Shown piece after piece: positions 42,313 through 50,765 of a stretch of 64,000 nt of DNA. Each line of letters begins with the position of its first letter. Positions within the stretch are counted from its first letter, which is position 1. The stretch covers positions 3,410,001-3,474,000 of the forward strand of contig NZ_CP080521.1 of the NCBI RefSeq assembly GCF_019468565.1, read 5' to 3'. The notes under the pieces are model-generated. The model saw nothing but the letters and a program-made list of their open reading frames with translations, did no database searches and was not told the DNA's origin. Made by a program: the position numbers and the translations under genes. This DNA is from Pseudonocardia sp. DSM 110487. GTDB taxonomy: Bacteria; Actinomycetota; Actinomycetes; Mycobacteriales; Pseudonocardiaceae.

Positions 42313-43538
42313 GGCGGGCAGTCGCCGACGGTCGTGATCATTGCCTCCAAGGTCGGCGCGTCCGGCAACACCGCCCGCGTGTAGCTCGTCGACATCGACG
42401 GGGCAGGCACACCACGCTCGGCCAGGAACCGGGGCAGCTCCTCGCTCGACTCGCTGAGGGATTGGTCGAGGAGAGGGCGGTAGCCGAGTTCCAGCGCTCG
42501 CCTGCGCAGCACGGGGTCCGTGGCCAGGTGCTGCGCGAGCTGCTGGGCCTCCTCGTTGAGCGCGATCAGCGTCGGCTCGCTCTGGAACGTGACATTCGGG
42601 TAGAGCAGAACGCGCTCGTCGTCCACCCCGATGCCCGCTTCGACCCGCCGAACCTGATGGGCGAGGTACTGGTGCTCGTAGATCACGGCGACCGGGAGGA
42701 TCCCGCGTCCCTCGGGGATGAAGTAGAGGGCGTCCGCGTTGCGGATGGGCAGGCCCTGTTCCCGCAGCAGCGGTTTGATCTGGCGCGCGAGATCGACCGC
42801 ATCCTGCTCCGATTCGGGTATGCCACCGCGGGTGACGTACGCGACCAGCCCGAGGTAGGTCGCCGCACTGTTGGCGGCGCAGACGTCCGGGGTCTGGGCA
42901 AGAACGGTGTTGCCGTTCGTGAAACCGTGTGTCGCGATACCGAGGTCGTTCCACGACCGGCCGGCGCGCGCCAGGTCGAGGAATCGTGCGAGGTCGAGGT
43001 CGTAGTAGTGGGGGAGCGCGCTGTCCTGGTTCGCTTGCGGCGTCGCGACGCCGGCGGCGCGCAGCGTCTCCGCGTACTCCCGGTAGGTGGCGAGCACGAT
43101 CGGACTGACGAACACGCGGTGCGGGGACGCGTACGCCTGCTCCGCCTGCCTGCGCCGGGTCACCAGCTCGGCCGTGGGCTGTCCCGACGGAAAGTAGAAG
43201 TCGACATCCGACGACAGGACCCGCGCGGACTCGCGGGACCCGAGCCTGGTCAGCCGCAACGCGATGTGGTGGCGCAGCAGCTGCTCCTTGACGACGGCGT
43301 CCTCGAGGAACTCGATCTTCGAGCCGCCCACTCCGTCGAGCGTGACCAACCGCTCGAAGGGGAGTGCGGCGGTGCCGGCGGCCACCTGCGCGACGATCCC
43401 GACGACCGCGAGCGACATCACGGGAACGAACCGTGACAGGAAGTGACGCCGCCCGTAGAAGGGCGGACGGACGGCCAAGACCGGTTCGGCCGGAGCCGAC
43501 TCGGACACCACGATCGTCCCCCCGACGTCGCCCGTCAT
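42309..43538 (-). CDS. Membrane-anchored substrate-binding-like protein, first gene of the trio
   Basis: A 409-aa protein with a cytosolic N-terminus, one helix near residues 35-58 (FVPVMSLAVVGIVAQVAAGT) and a large exterior domain. The domain has solute-binding features (SSDVDFYFPSGQPTAELVTR, IVLATYREYAETLRAAGV, VAYVTRGGIPESEQDAVDLA, GRGILPVAVIYEHQYLAHQ) and ends with two prolines after MITTVGDCPP. I do not recognise a named family. The vWA lipoprotein gene follows with ATGA overlap, so both exterior proteins are made together. The system may sense or bind an unknown ligand or ion at the cell surface. Confidence 0.65.
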   Translation of the reverse strand: MTGDVGGTIVVSESAPAEPVLAVRPPFYGRRHFLSRFVPVMSLAVVGIVAQVAAGTAALPFERLVTLDGVGGSKIEFLEDAVVKEQLLRHHIALRLTRLGSRESARVLSSDVDFYFPSGQPTAELVTRRRQAEQAYASPHRVFVSPIVLATYREYAETLRAAGVATPQANQDSALPHYYDLDLARFLDLARAGRSWNDLGIATHGFTNGNTVLAQTPDVCAANSAATYLGLVAYVTRGGIPESEQDAVDLARQIKPLLREQGLPIRNADALYFIPEGRGILPVAVIYEHQYLAHQVRRVEAGIGVDDERVLLYPNVTFQSEPTLIALNEEAQQLAQHLATDPVLRRRALELGYRPLLDQSLSESSEELPRFLAERGVPAPSMSTSYTRAVLPDAPTLEAMITTVGDCPP

Positions 43539-43602
43539 GTCTCACCCGGTTGTCGCCGGGTCATTGCTCCGCGTTACCGGGCTCGCGGGCCGCCTGATGG
43601 AC

Positions 43603-43628
43603 TAGAGGCCGTCTCTGTGCGGCCTCTA
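43603..43628 (-). terminator. Terminator of the FKBP-metallophosphoesterase operon
   Basis: A perfect 9-bp stem (43603-43611 with 43620-43628) with an 8-nt loop overlaps the last codon and stop of the metallophosphoesterase gene on the minus strand. It would end the two-gene transcript. Confidence 0.55.
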
Positions 43629-44132
43629 ACGGGGAGCGGGTGGAAGGTGGTGCAGCTCGACGGTGCGGAGGTCGCCGTCGGCGACATCGGCCGTCATCCA
43701 CGTGAAGGTCGGCTGGCGCCGCCGGTCGGTGGGGGAGCCGGGGTTGAGCAGGCGCAGTCCGGTCTCCGCCGTGGTGTCCCACGGGATGTGGCTGTGCCCG
43801 AACACCAGTACGTCGACGCCCGGGTAGGCCCGCGCGCAGCGTCGTTCGCGACCGGCCGCGGCCCCGGTCTCGTGCACCACCGCGAACCGGACGCCGCCGA
43901 GCTCGACGCGCGCGACCTCGGGCAGCCGGGCCCGCAGGGCGGCGCCGTCGTTGTTGCCGAACACCCCGACGAGCCGCCGCGTCCTGGCCTCGAGCGCGTC
44001 GAGCAGGTCGACCGACACCCAGTCGCCGGCGTGGATCACGACGTCGGCGGCATCGACGGCCGCCCACACCGGTGCGGGCAGGTCCTTCGCCCGCACCGGA
44101 AGGTGGGTGTCGGAGATCAGCAGCAGCTTCAG
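43626..44132 (-). CDS. Metallophosphoesterase, YfcE/MJ0936-like, probable CTG start
   Basis: A small calcineurin-like phosphoesterase. From the proposed CTG at 44132 it begins LKLLLISDTHLPVRAKDLP, which supplies the family's essential DTH motif; the remaining motifs are VIHAGDWV, VFGNND, VVHETG and VFGHSHIPWDT, with LLNPGSPTDRR near the end. If the first normal start, GTG at 44096, were used, the DTH metal ligands would be lost. There is no ATG, GTG or TTG between the preceding in-frame stop and the motif. The CTG lies one base after the FKBP stop, so reinitiation is plausible. 168 aa matches the family. Confidence 0.82.
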   Translation of the reverse strand: MKLLLISDTHLPVRAKDLPAPVWAAVDAADVVIHAGDWVSVDLLDALEARTRRLVGVFGNNDGAALRARLPEVARVELGGVRFAVVHETGAAAGRERRCARAYPGVDVLVFGHSHIPWDTTAETGLRLLNPGSPTDRRRQPTFTWMTADVADGDLRTVELHHLPPAPR

Positions 44133-44133
44133 G

Positions 44134-44508
44134 TCAGTGCACGCCCACGAGGTCGACGACGAAGATCAGGGTCTCTCCCGGCTTGATCGCGGCACCCGCG
44201 CCGCGGCTGCCATATCCCAGGTGGGGCGGGATCACGAGCCGGCGGCGGCCACCGACCTTCATCCCCGCCACGCCGCGGTCCCAGCCCGCGATGACGCGCC
44301 CGGCGCCCAGCGGGAACTGGAACGTGGAGCCGCGGTTCCAGGAGGCGTCGAACTCCTCGCCGGTGGAGTGCGCCACACCGACGTAGTGCACCTCGACGGT
44401 GCGGCCCGGGGTCGCCTCGGGGCCGACGCCGGGGGCGAGGTCCTCGACCAGCAGGTCAGCGGGGGCGGGGCCGTCGTGCGGGTCGACGTCGGGTCGTTGC
44501 AAAGCCAC
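44134..44508 (-). CDS. FKBP-type peptidyl-prolyl cis-trans isomerase
   Basis: A 124-aa FKBP domain with no signal peptide: VHYVGVAHSTGEEFDASWNR, FPLGAGRVIAGWDRGVAGMK and IPPHLGYGSRGAGAAIKPGE give the conserved aromatic pocket, followed by LIFVVDLVGVH. It speeds proline isomerisation in folding cytosolic proteins. The GTG at 44508 is chosen because a perfect AGGAGG lies 7 nt upstream; the open frame begins earlier at 44538. The following metallophosphoesterase seems to be translated by reinitiation after its stop. Confidence 0.92.
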   Translation of the reverse strand: MALQRPDVDPHDGPAPADLLVEDLAPGVGPEATPGRTVEVHYVGVAHSTGEEFDASWNRGSTFQFPLGAGRVIAGWDRGVAGMKVGGRRRLVIPPHLGYGSRGAGAAIKPGETLIFVVDLVGVH

Positions 44509-44576
44509 GTTCTTTCCTCCTACGGTGGGCGCGTCCAAGCGTGCCAGACACAGGTGCGCGGGGTAGACAGGGGCTC

Positions 44577-46064
44577 GTGGCCAGCCCTGATGTGCGGCAA
44601 GCGGTCGCCGACGCCCCGGACCCGAACCGGTGGAGGGCGCTGTCGGTCACCCTGGTCGCGGGCTTCATGAGCCTGCTCGACGTCAGCATCGTCTCGGTGG
44701 CGCTGCCGTCCCTGCAGCAGAGCCTCGGCGCGGAGCCCGCGGCCGTGCAGTGGGTCGTCTCCGGCTACGCGCTCACGTTCGGCCTCGCGCTCGTGCCCGC
44801 GGGCCGGCTCGGCGACGCGGTGGGGCGGCGGCGGATGTTCCTCGGAGCGCTGGCGGCGTTCGTCCTGTTCAGCGGGCTCGCAGGCGCGGCATCGAACATC
44901 GGGCTGCTCGTGGCCGCCCGGCTCGCGCAGGGCCTTGCGGCGGGCGCGCTGGCTCCGCAGAACTCCGGGCTGATCCAGCAGCTCTTCGGTGGCGCCGAGC
45001 GGGGTAGGGCGTTCGGCCTCTTCGGCGCGACCGTCGGGATCTCCACCGCTGTGGGGCCGGTCGTCGGCGGGCTCATCCTCGCCGTGGCGGGCGGCCCGGA
45101 CGGGTGGCGCTGGATCTTCCTGGTCAACGTGCCGATCGGGGTGGTCGCGCTCGTCCTCGCCGCCCGGCTCATCCCCCGGACCACGGCCGGCCCGGCCGGG
45201 CACATCGACGTCGTCGGCGCCCTGCTGCTCGGGGGCGGTGTGCTCGCCGTGCTGCTGCCGCTGGCGGAGGCCGACTCCGGTGGTCTCACCCGGCTGTGGT
45301 GGCTGTTCCTCGTCGCGGCGGGGATCGCGGTGCTGTTCGTGCGGTGGGAGCGGCGCGTGATGCGCCGCCACGGTGCCCCGCTGCTCGACCTGCGGCTGCT
45401 CTCCAGCACGCGCGGATACGCAACCGGCGCGGCGCTCGGCACCGTCTACTTCCTGGGCTTCTCCGGCATATGGCTGGTGTTCGCGCTGTTCCTGCAGGCC
45501 GGGCTGGGTTACACCCCGCTGCACTCCGGGCTCTCGGTCACGGCGTTCGCGCTCGGGTCAGCGGTGTCGGCCGCGGTCGGCGGGCGGCTCGTCGAGCGAT
45601 TCGGCCGCAGGCTCACCGTCATCGGGCTGAGTGGGGTGCTCACGGGGCTCGTCGCGACGATCGGTGTAGTGCTGGTCGTGCCGGCGGCCTCGTTGACGGC
45701 TGCGCTCGTCGTGCCGCTCATGGTGGCCGGGATCGGCGGTGGTCTGGTGATCTCCCCGAACATCACGCTGACGCTCCGCGAGGTGCCGGTGCGCATGGCC
45801 GGTTCGGCCGGGGGTGCGCTGCAGACCGGCCAGCGCGTCGGGGCGGCGATCGGCACCGCCGCGCTGCCGGGCGCGTACTACCTGGTGCTCGGCGCCACCG
45901 GGCAGGACCACCAGCTCGCCGCGGCGGTGGCCCTGAGCGGCGCCGTCCTCTCGGTGACGGCCGCGCTCGGCATCGCCGTGCGCGACCTGCGGCACGAGCG
46001 CGCGGCCCGGCGCCGGTGCACCGAGGAGGAGACCCACAACTACGACCACGCCGCGCACGTTTGA
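44577..46064 (+). CDS. MFS transporter, DHA2 (EmrB/QacA) family
   Basis: A 495-aa drug/proton antiporter with fourteen membrane helices. Marks are LVAGFMSLLDVSIVSVALPS in helix 1, WVVSGYALTFGLALVPAGRL with the motif A-like GRLGDAVGRRRMF, and motif C-type GATVGISTAVGPVVGGLI. These transporters export lipophilic drugs or metabolites. GTG at 44577 is selected since it leaves a normal short N-terminus; GTG at 44541 would add 12 residues. It is divergent from the FKBP gene and ends at the second copy of the palindrome. Confidence 0.9.
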   Translation: MASPDVRQAVADAPDPNRWRALSVTLVAGFMSLLDVSIVSVALPSLQQSLGAEPAAVQWVVSGYALTFGLALVPAGRLGDAVGRRRMFLGALAAFVLFSGLAGAASNIGLLVAARLAQGLAAGALAPQNSGLIQQLFGGAERGRAFGLFGATVGISTAVGPVVGGLILAVAGGPDGWRWIFLVNVPIGVVALVLAARLIPRTTAGPAGHIDVVGALLLGGGVLAVLLPLAEADSGGLTRLWWLFLVAAGIAVLFVRWERRVMRRHGAPLLDLRLLSSTRGYATGAALGTVYFLGFSGIWLVFALFLQAGLGYTPLHSGLSVTAFALGSAVSAAVGGRLVERFGRRLTVIGLSGVLTGLVATIGVVLVVPAASLTAALVVPLMVAGIGGGLVISPNITLTLREVPVRMAGSAGGALQTGQRVGAAIGTAALPGAYYLVLGATGQDHQLAAAVALSGAVLSVTAALGIAVRDLRHERAARRRCTEEETHNYDHAAHV

Positions 46065-46066
46065 CC

Positions 46067-46110
46067 TCGTGAGTGGTTATGCGCGCTATAGCACGCGTTA
46101 CCACTCACGA
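46067..46110. terminator. Palindromic element, copy 2, at a convergent junction
   Basis: A 20-pair stem (46067-46086 with 46091-46110) has a T-T and a C-A mismatch, one T-G pair and a 4-nt loop. It begins 3 nt after the MFS stop and extends over the S9 peptidase stop. It shares GTGAGTGG, GCGCGC, GCACGCGT and CTCACGA with the copy at 22267-22314, and the C-A mismatch is at the same place; on the minus strand it becomes a G-U pair. Confidence 0.75.
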
Positions 46111-48195
46111 CCTCAGGTCGAGGGCCTGCCGGAGGAACTGGACCTGCAGCAGGAGCAGGTTCTCCGCCACCACCTCCTGCGGCGTCATGTGCGTGACGCC
46201 CGACAGTGGCAGCACGCTGTGCGGCCGCCCCGCGGCGAGCAGGGCCGAGGACAGGCGCAGCGTGTGGGCGGCCACCACGTTGTCGTCGGCGAGCCCGTGC
46301 ACGAGCAGCAGCGGCCGGGTGAGCGACGGTGCGTCGCCGATCAGGGACGAGCGGGCGTAGGCATCGGGGTCGGTGTCCGGGCGGCCGAGGTAGCGCTCGG
46401 TGTAGTGGGTGTCGTACAGCGCCCAGTCGGTGACCGGGGCGCCTGCAACGGCCGCGTGGAAGACGTCCGGTCTGCGCAGCACCGCGAGCGCGGCGAGGTA
46501 GCCACCGAAGGACCAGCCCCTGATCCCGACGCGCGTGAGGTCGAGGTCCGGGTACCGCTCGGCCACCGCGTGCAGCGCGTCGACCTGGTCCCGCAGCACC
46601 GGCTCCGCCAGGTCGCCGTGCACCGCCCGCTCGAATGCGGGCCCGCGCCCCGGCGTGCCGCGCCCGTCGACGACCACCACGGCGAAGCCTTGGTCGGCGA
46701 ACCACTGGCTGGTGAGGTGCGCGCCGCGGGCGGCGAGCACGCGCTGGGCGTGCGGGCCGCCGTAGGGGTCCATCAGGACCGGGAGCCGGGTGCCCGGCTC
46801 GTGGCCGGTCGGGAGCAGCACCGCGGTGCGCAGCTCGCGCTCGCCCGCGTTGACCAGCGTGATCCGCGGCGTGAGGCCGGGGAGGTCGGCGAACGATGCG
46901 ATCGTGCGCTCGGCCCCGCCCCGCTGGACGGTGGTGGTCGTGCCGTCGGTGTCGAGGTCCTGCCGGGTGACCACCAGCGTGCCCGCGACGAGCCGCCCGC
47001 TGTGCACGCCCGGGCCGGAGGTGACCGCGGCGAGGCCGTCGGGTCCCCACGTCCAGAGGCCGATCGAGGTGGGGTCGTCGCTCCCGCGGAACAGCACGAC
47101 GTCGCCGTCGACGTCCGCGACGTCGCGCACCTGCAGCGACGGGGGCGTCACCGGTTTCCCGTCGACGACGAGCCGCAGGCTGCCCTCGAGGTTGCCGACC
47201 GTCACGAGCGCACCGGACTCGGTGTGGGCGGGCACGCCGGGGACGATGTCGACCCAGAGCGGGTCGGTCTGCTCGTGCACCGGGGTCGTCGCCCCGGTGT
47301 CCGGGTCGACGCGCAGCACCCGCAGGGCCCGCTGGTCGCGCGGCTGGACGACGATCAGCAGGCCGTGGCCGTCCCATGCGGCGTCGGCGAGGTACTCGTC
47401 CCGCTCGGTGTCCCACCGCACCGGCACGACCGTGCCGTCGAGCGCGATCACTTCGAGCGTGACCCGGGCGTTGGGCGTGCCCGCCGCGGGATACGCCACG
47501 ACGGCGGGCTCACGTTCCGGGTTGGCCGGGTCGGCGATGTGCCAGCGCCGCACCTCGGCGTCGTCCACGCGCGCGACCAGCAGCGACTCGCCGTCCGGCG
47601 CCCACCAGTAGCCGCGCATCCGGCCCATCTCCTCGGCCGCCACGAAGTCGGCGAGGCCGTAGGTGACGTCCGGGCCGTCCGGTTCGGCGAGCGCGGTGGT
47701 GATGCGCGAGGTGATGTCGTGGACGTGCAGCGCCCCGCCGCGGACGAACGCGACCCTGAGCCCGTGGGGGTCCGGCCGCGGGTCGATCACGCCGGCCGGG
47801 GTGTCGACGAGGCGCGGGGTGAGCCCGCCCACGAAGTCGGCGAGGTAGAGCCGGCCGGAGAGGGTGAACGCGGCCATGGTGACCGGCCGGTCGGCCGCGT
47901 AGCCGACCACGCCGCCCGCCTGCTCCCGGCTGCGTTCGCGGCGGGCCTTCTCCTCGGGCGGCAGGTCCTCGTCGTCGGTCCCGTCAGCGCTGCCTTCCAG
48001 GTGCAGCGGGTCGGCGACCAGCCGCTCCTCGCCGGTGCCGAGGTCGAGGGTCCAGAGGCAGGTGAGGGGGTCGGTGCCGCCGCGGCTGCGCAGGAACACC
48101 ACCCGCTCGCCGTCGGGGGAGACGGTGATGCCGCGCGGGGCGCCGAGGGTGAAGCGACGGGTGCGGGCCTGCCGGCGCGGGAAGCTGTCGGTCAC
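46105..48195 (-). CDS. S9 family peptidase (DPP-IV/prolyl oligopeptidase type)
   Basis: A 696-aa serine peptidase. The first ~430 residues are a beta-propeller (ITVSPDGERVVFLRSRGG, then VRRWHIADPANPE), and the C-terminal part is the alpha/beta hydrolase domain. The triad is Ser562 in RGWSFGGYLA, an aspartate at about 637-638 in HGLADDNV, and His669 in GVTHMTP. The DPP-IV-like double glutamate lies in VAAEEMGRMRGYWW, as in dipeptidyl peptidases that need a free N-terminus. No signal peptide is seen, so it is cytosolic. It probably clears proline-containing peptides. Confidence 0.93.
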   Translation of the reverse strand: MTDSFPRRQARTRRFTLGAPRGITVSPDGERVVFLRSRGGTDPLTCLWTLDLGTGEERLVADPLHLEGSADGTDDEDLPPEEKARRERSREQAGGVVGYAADRPVTMAAFTLSGRLYLADFVGGLTPRLVDTPAGVIDPRPDPHGLRVAFVRGGALHVHDITSRITTALAEPDGPDVTYGLADFVAAEEMGRMRGYWWAPDGESLLVARVDDAEVRRWHIADPANPEREPAVVAYPAAGTPNARVTLEVIALDGTVVPVRWDTERDEYLADAAWDGHGLLIVVQPRDQRALRVLRVDPDTGATTPVHEQTDPLWVDIVPGVPAHTESGALVTVGNLEGSLRLVVDGKPVTPPSLQVRDVADVDGDVVLFRGSDDPTSIGLWTWGPDGLAAVTSGPGVHSGRLVAGTLVVTRQDLDTDGTTTTVQRGGAERTIASFADLPGLTPRITLVNAGERELRTAVLLPTGHEPGTRLPVLMDPYGGPHAQRVLAARGAHLTSQWFADQGFAVVVVDGRGTPGRGPAFERAVHGDLAEPVLRDQVDALHAVAERYPDLDLTRVGIRGWSFGGYLAALAVLRRPDVFHAAVAGAPVTDWALYDTHYTERYLGRPDTDPDAYARSSLIGDAPSLTRPLLLVHGLADDNVVAAHTLRLSSALLAAGRPHSVLPLSGVTHMTPQEVVAENLLLLQVQFLRQALDLRS

Positions 48196-48222
48196 GGGAG
48201 GTCAGTGTGCTCCTGGCGAGCG

Positions 48223-49464
48223 TCAGTCGACGCAGGGCACGCCATCCGCGGTGATCACCGGACGGCTGCTCGTCGTCGGGGCGGAGGTGCCGGACTCGGG
48301 CGTGTCGGCCCGCTGCACGATGATCGGGTCGTCGTCGTCGGCGATGCGCCGCGCCGTGGTGGGCGGCGCGGACGGCTGGGTGGTGGGCGGCGATGTCGCC
48401 GTCGGGGGTGTGGCGGCCGGCCCGAGCAGCGAGCCGACGAACGTCCGCACTGCGTCGCGGTCGATCTGCACGGCGACGCCGTCGACGGGGGTGCGCAGGT
48501 CGGGGCGGCCGGTCGGGATGGTGTGGAAGCTCAACGAGTCGCCGGAGACCCGGCGCATCTGGGCGAGGGCCTGGTCGAGGTTCCAGCCGACGTCCAGCAC
48601 GACGTATCGGGTGGCGATGTCCACGAGGCGCTGCAACTGCGTGGGATCGCCGAGCGTGCCGGGCGCGAGCACCCGCTGCGCCAGGCTGGCGGCGAAGGCC
48701 TGCTGGCGGGCGATGCGGTCGAGGTCGCCGTCCTCGAGCCCGTGCCGCTGCCGCACGAACGCGAGCGCGCCCGGGCCGCTCACCAGTTGCTCGCCCGCCG
48801 GCAGATCGACCCCGGAGTAGGAGTCGTGGACGGGGCCGTTCAGGCATACCGGCACCCCGCCGAGCGCCTCGGTGAGCTCGACGAACCCGGCCATGCCGAT
48901 CTCGGCGAAGTGGTCGATTCGCGCCCCGGTCAGCTGCTCCACCGTGGCGACCAGCGTGCGCCGTCCGGCCTCGCGGGCCTGCCGGTCGAGCTCCGCGCCG
49001 TCGATTCCCTGCGCGCGCAGGGCCTCCTCGGCGTCCTGCATCCCGCGGCGGTAAGCGGAATTGATCTTGTGAGTCCCGTGGCCGCCCGCGATCGGGACGA
49101 ACGAGTCCCGCGGGATCGAGATGGCGGCCGCCCGCTCTCCCGGGTTCGCCGGCACGTGCACGAGGATGATCGTGTCGGTGTGCAGCTGGCCCTCGTCCGG
49201 GCCTGCGTGCAGCGCGTCGAGCACAGCGGGAGGGAGCGAGTCGCCCTGCGCGTCGGTACGTGCGTCGAGGCCGACCAGCAGCGCCGTGAACGGCCGGCCC
49301 GGCGGCGTGGGGCGCGGTGTCGGGATGGCCGCCACGCTGCTGACGACCGTGGTGTCGACCCGCTGCTGCAGCGACCAGACGAACCCGGTGGTGACGAGTG
49401 CTGCGGCGGACGCGAGCGCGGTGACGGCGCGGAGGACCGCGCGCGCCGTGCTTCTTGCGTCCAT
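48223..49464 (-). CDS. LytR-CpsA-Psr (LCP) family protein
   Basis: A 413-aa protein with an N-terminal membrane anchor (about residues 12-33, AVTALASAAALVTTGFVWSL) and an exterior LCP domain, residues about 65-300: ALLVGLDARTDAQGDSLPPA, TDTIILVHVPANPGERAAAI, SIPRDSFVPI, HKINSAYRRGMQDAEEAL and FVRQRHGLEDGDLDRIARQQ, the conserved arginine/aspartate pattern that binds polyprenyl pyrophosphate. LCP proteins attach arabinogalactan or other glycopolymers to peptidoglycan. The C-terminus is a T/S/P-rich tail ending ADGVPCVD. The ATG at 49464 gives the right anchor; an open frame extends to 49623. The 3' neighbour is S9 peptidase. Confidence 0.93.
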   Translation of the reverse strand: MDARSTARAVLRAVTALASAAALVTTGFVWSLQQRVDTTVVSSVAAIPTPRPTPPGRPFTALLVGLDARTDAQGDSLPPAVLDALHAGPDEGQLHTDTIILVHVPANPGERAAAISIPRDSFVPIAGGHGTHKINSAYRRGMQDAEEALRAQGIDGAELDRQAREAGRRTLVATVEQLTGARIDHFAEIGMAGFVELTEALGGVPVCLNGPVHDSYSGVDLPAGEQLVSGPGALAFVRQRHGLEDGDLDRIARQQAFAASLAQRVLAPGTLGDPTQLQRLVDIATRYVVLDVGWNLDQALAQMRRVSGDSLSFHTIPTGRPDLRTPVDGVAVQIDRDAVRTFVGSLLGPAATPPTATSPPTTQPSAPPTTARRIADDDDPIIVQRADTPESGTSAPTTSSRPVITADGVPCVD

Positions 49465-49699
49465 GTGCACTCCGGGTCGCTGCGGTCGCCCTTCCTGGAC
49501 CGGCGCCGCGACCGCCCGGGCTGCTCGGCCGCCGTTGCGGCTTCGGTCCACTGTAGTCACGCAATGTTCGACGTGACTGCTCCGAACGGTGCACGTCACA
49601 CCACCTTTGGCACGTGTCGTCACACGTTCGGTGACCGATGCATGATCAACGCGCTAGGGTCGCCGCCTACTTGACTTTCATCAGGGGGGAGACGCGTTG

Positions 49700-49774
49700 A
49701 TGACCGACGTGCAGAGCTCGGCGCGCGAGACGTCGGCGTGGTGGTCGTTCGCGCTGGGGCACGCCCGCCGGTGA
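49700..49774 (+). CDS. Possible 24-aa leader peptide or small protein
   Basis: An ATG at 49700 follows the strong ribosome site AGGGGGGAG after 8 nt and opens a 24-codon frame ending ETSAWWSFALGHARR. A TAGGGT -10-like box lies at 49655-49660. The next gene starts 59 nt later. It could be a leader peptide for the P/Q-rich membrane protein or a chance frame with good Shine-Dalgarno. Confidence 0.35.
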   Translation: MTDVQSSARETSAWWSFALGHARR

Positions 49775-49835
49775 CGGCTCCCGCCAGAGATCGAGTTATC
49801 AACGGCAAGATCACAGCGCAGAACGGACGTTCGTG

Positions 49836-50732
49836 ATGACCGCTCCCCACCAATCCCCGAGGTCGGCCTTCGCCGAACGGCCGTACCCGCAGGAGCCCCA
49901 CCAGCCGCACCAGCCGGTCCACCCGCCGGTGGCCCCCGGGCAGCACCTGCGCCCGTGGCCGGTGAACCCCGAGCAGCAGCAGCAGCCGCAGCACGGATAC
50001 CCGGACCAGCCGTACCGGCTGTCCGGCCAGCCGGACCAGCTGTCCGGCCGGGAGGCCGCGGAGGACGAGCTCCGCAGGGCGCAGGCCCGAACGCAGGCCG
50101 GGCACACCGGCTACGGTGCCGAGCCCCCGGCGCCGATCTTCGTGCGGAAGAAGCGGTTCGAGGCGCTGGCGTGGACGGCGCTCGTCCTCGGGGTCCTCGG
50201 CATCGTCGCCGGTGTCGTCGGTGCGCTCGTCGGTTCGGCGATCATGGTCCTCGAGTACCTCACGATCGGCCTCGCGGCGGTCGGAGCCCTGCTCGGGGTG
50301 ATCGCGCTCCTCGGCACCCGGAAGGTCCTCGCCGGCATCGGCGCGGTCCTGTGTGCCGGGACGATCGCCGTCGCCATGACGGGCCAGGTGGCCGAGCCGG
50401 AGTCCGCGAACGCGCCGGGCGACGCCGCCGCGCAGGACGTCGCCCTCCGCGACTGCACCGTCGTGCGGGACGGCGGCGCCGCGACGGCCGAGGCAACGAT
50501 CGAGATCACGAACCGCACCGCTGAGCGGCAGTCGTACAACATCAACGTGACCGTGAACGACAGGGGCGGTCCTCGCATCGGCGAGATCAACGCGATCGCC
50601 ACGGCCGTCGCGCCGGGCGAGAGCGTGGTCCTGTCGGGCGCGCAGTCGAGCGGAACCGTCAGCGGACGGGCCCAGGCCGGGCCCGCTGACTGCCGGATTG
50701 CGAGCGTCAACCGCCTGGCGCTGGGTGGCTGA
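49836..50732 (+). CDS. P/Q-rich membrane protein with FxLYD-like exterior domain
   Basis: A 298-aa protein. Residues 1 to about 100 are rich in Pro, Gln and His (HQPHQPVHPPVAP, NPEQQQQPQH), typical of disordered cytosolic tails in actinobacterial cell-envelope proteins. Two or three membrane helices follow (LAWTALVLGVLGIVAGVVGA, LTIGLAAVGALLGVIALLG, VLAGIGAVLCAGTIAVAMTG). The exterior ~110 residues hold a beta-sandwich pattern, EATIEITNRTAERQSYNINV, like FxLYD/DUF4352-type domains. The function is unknown. Start may be GTG 49833 or ATG 49836. It faces divergently from LCP with 371 bp between. Confidence 0.75.
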   Translation: MTAPHQSPRSAFAERPYPQEPHQPHQPVHPPVAPGQHLRPWPVNPEQQQQPQHGYPDQPYRLSGQPDQLSGREAAEDELRRAQARTQAGHTGYGAEPPAPIFVRKKRFEALAWTALVLGVLGIVAGVVGALVGSAIMVLEYLTIGLAAVGALLGVIALLGTRKVLAGIGAVLCAGTIAVAMTGQVAEPESANAPGDAAAQDVALRDCTVVRDGGAATAEATIEITNRTAERQSYNINVTVNDRGGPRIGEINAIATAVAPGESVVLSGAQSSGTVSGRAQAGPADCRIASVNRLALGG

Positions 50733-50765
50733 CCGCGGACGGCCGTGATCACCAGGAGTGGTGCC

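Noticed and set aside
46069..49674. 1201-aa plus-strand open frame across the S9 peptidase and LCP genes
   Set aside because: It is antisense shadow: the minus-strand S9 peptidase and LCP genes have complete catalytic motifs, whereas the plus frame is only Gly/Arg/Val/His-rich.
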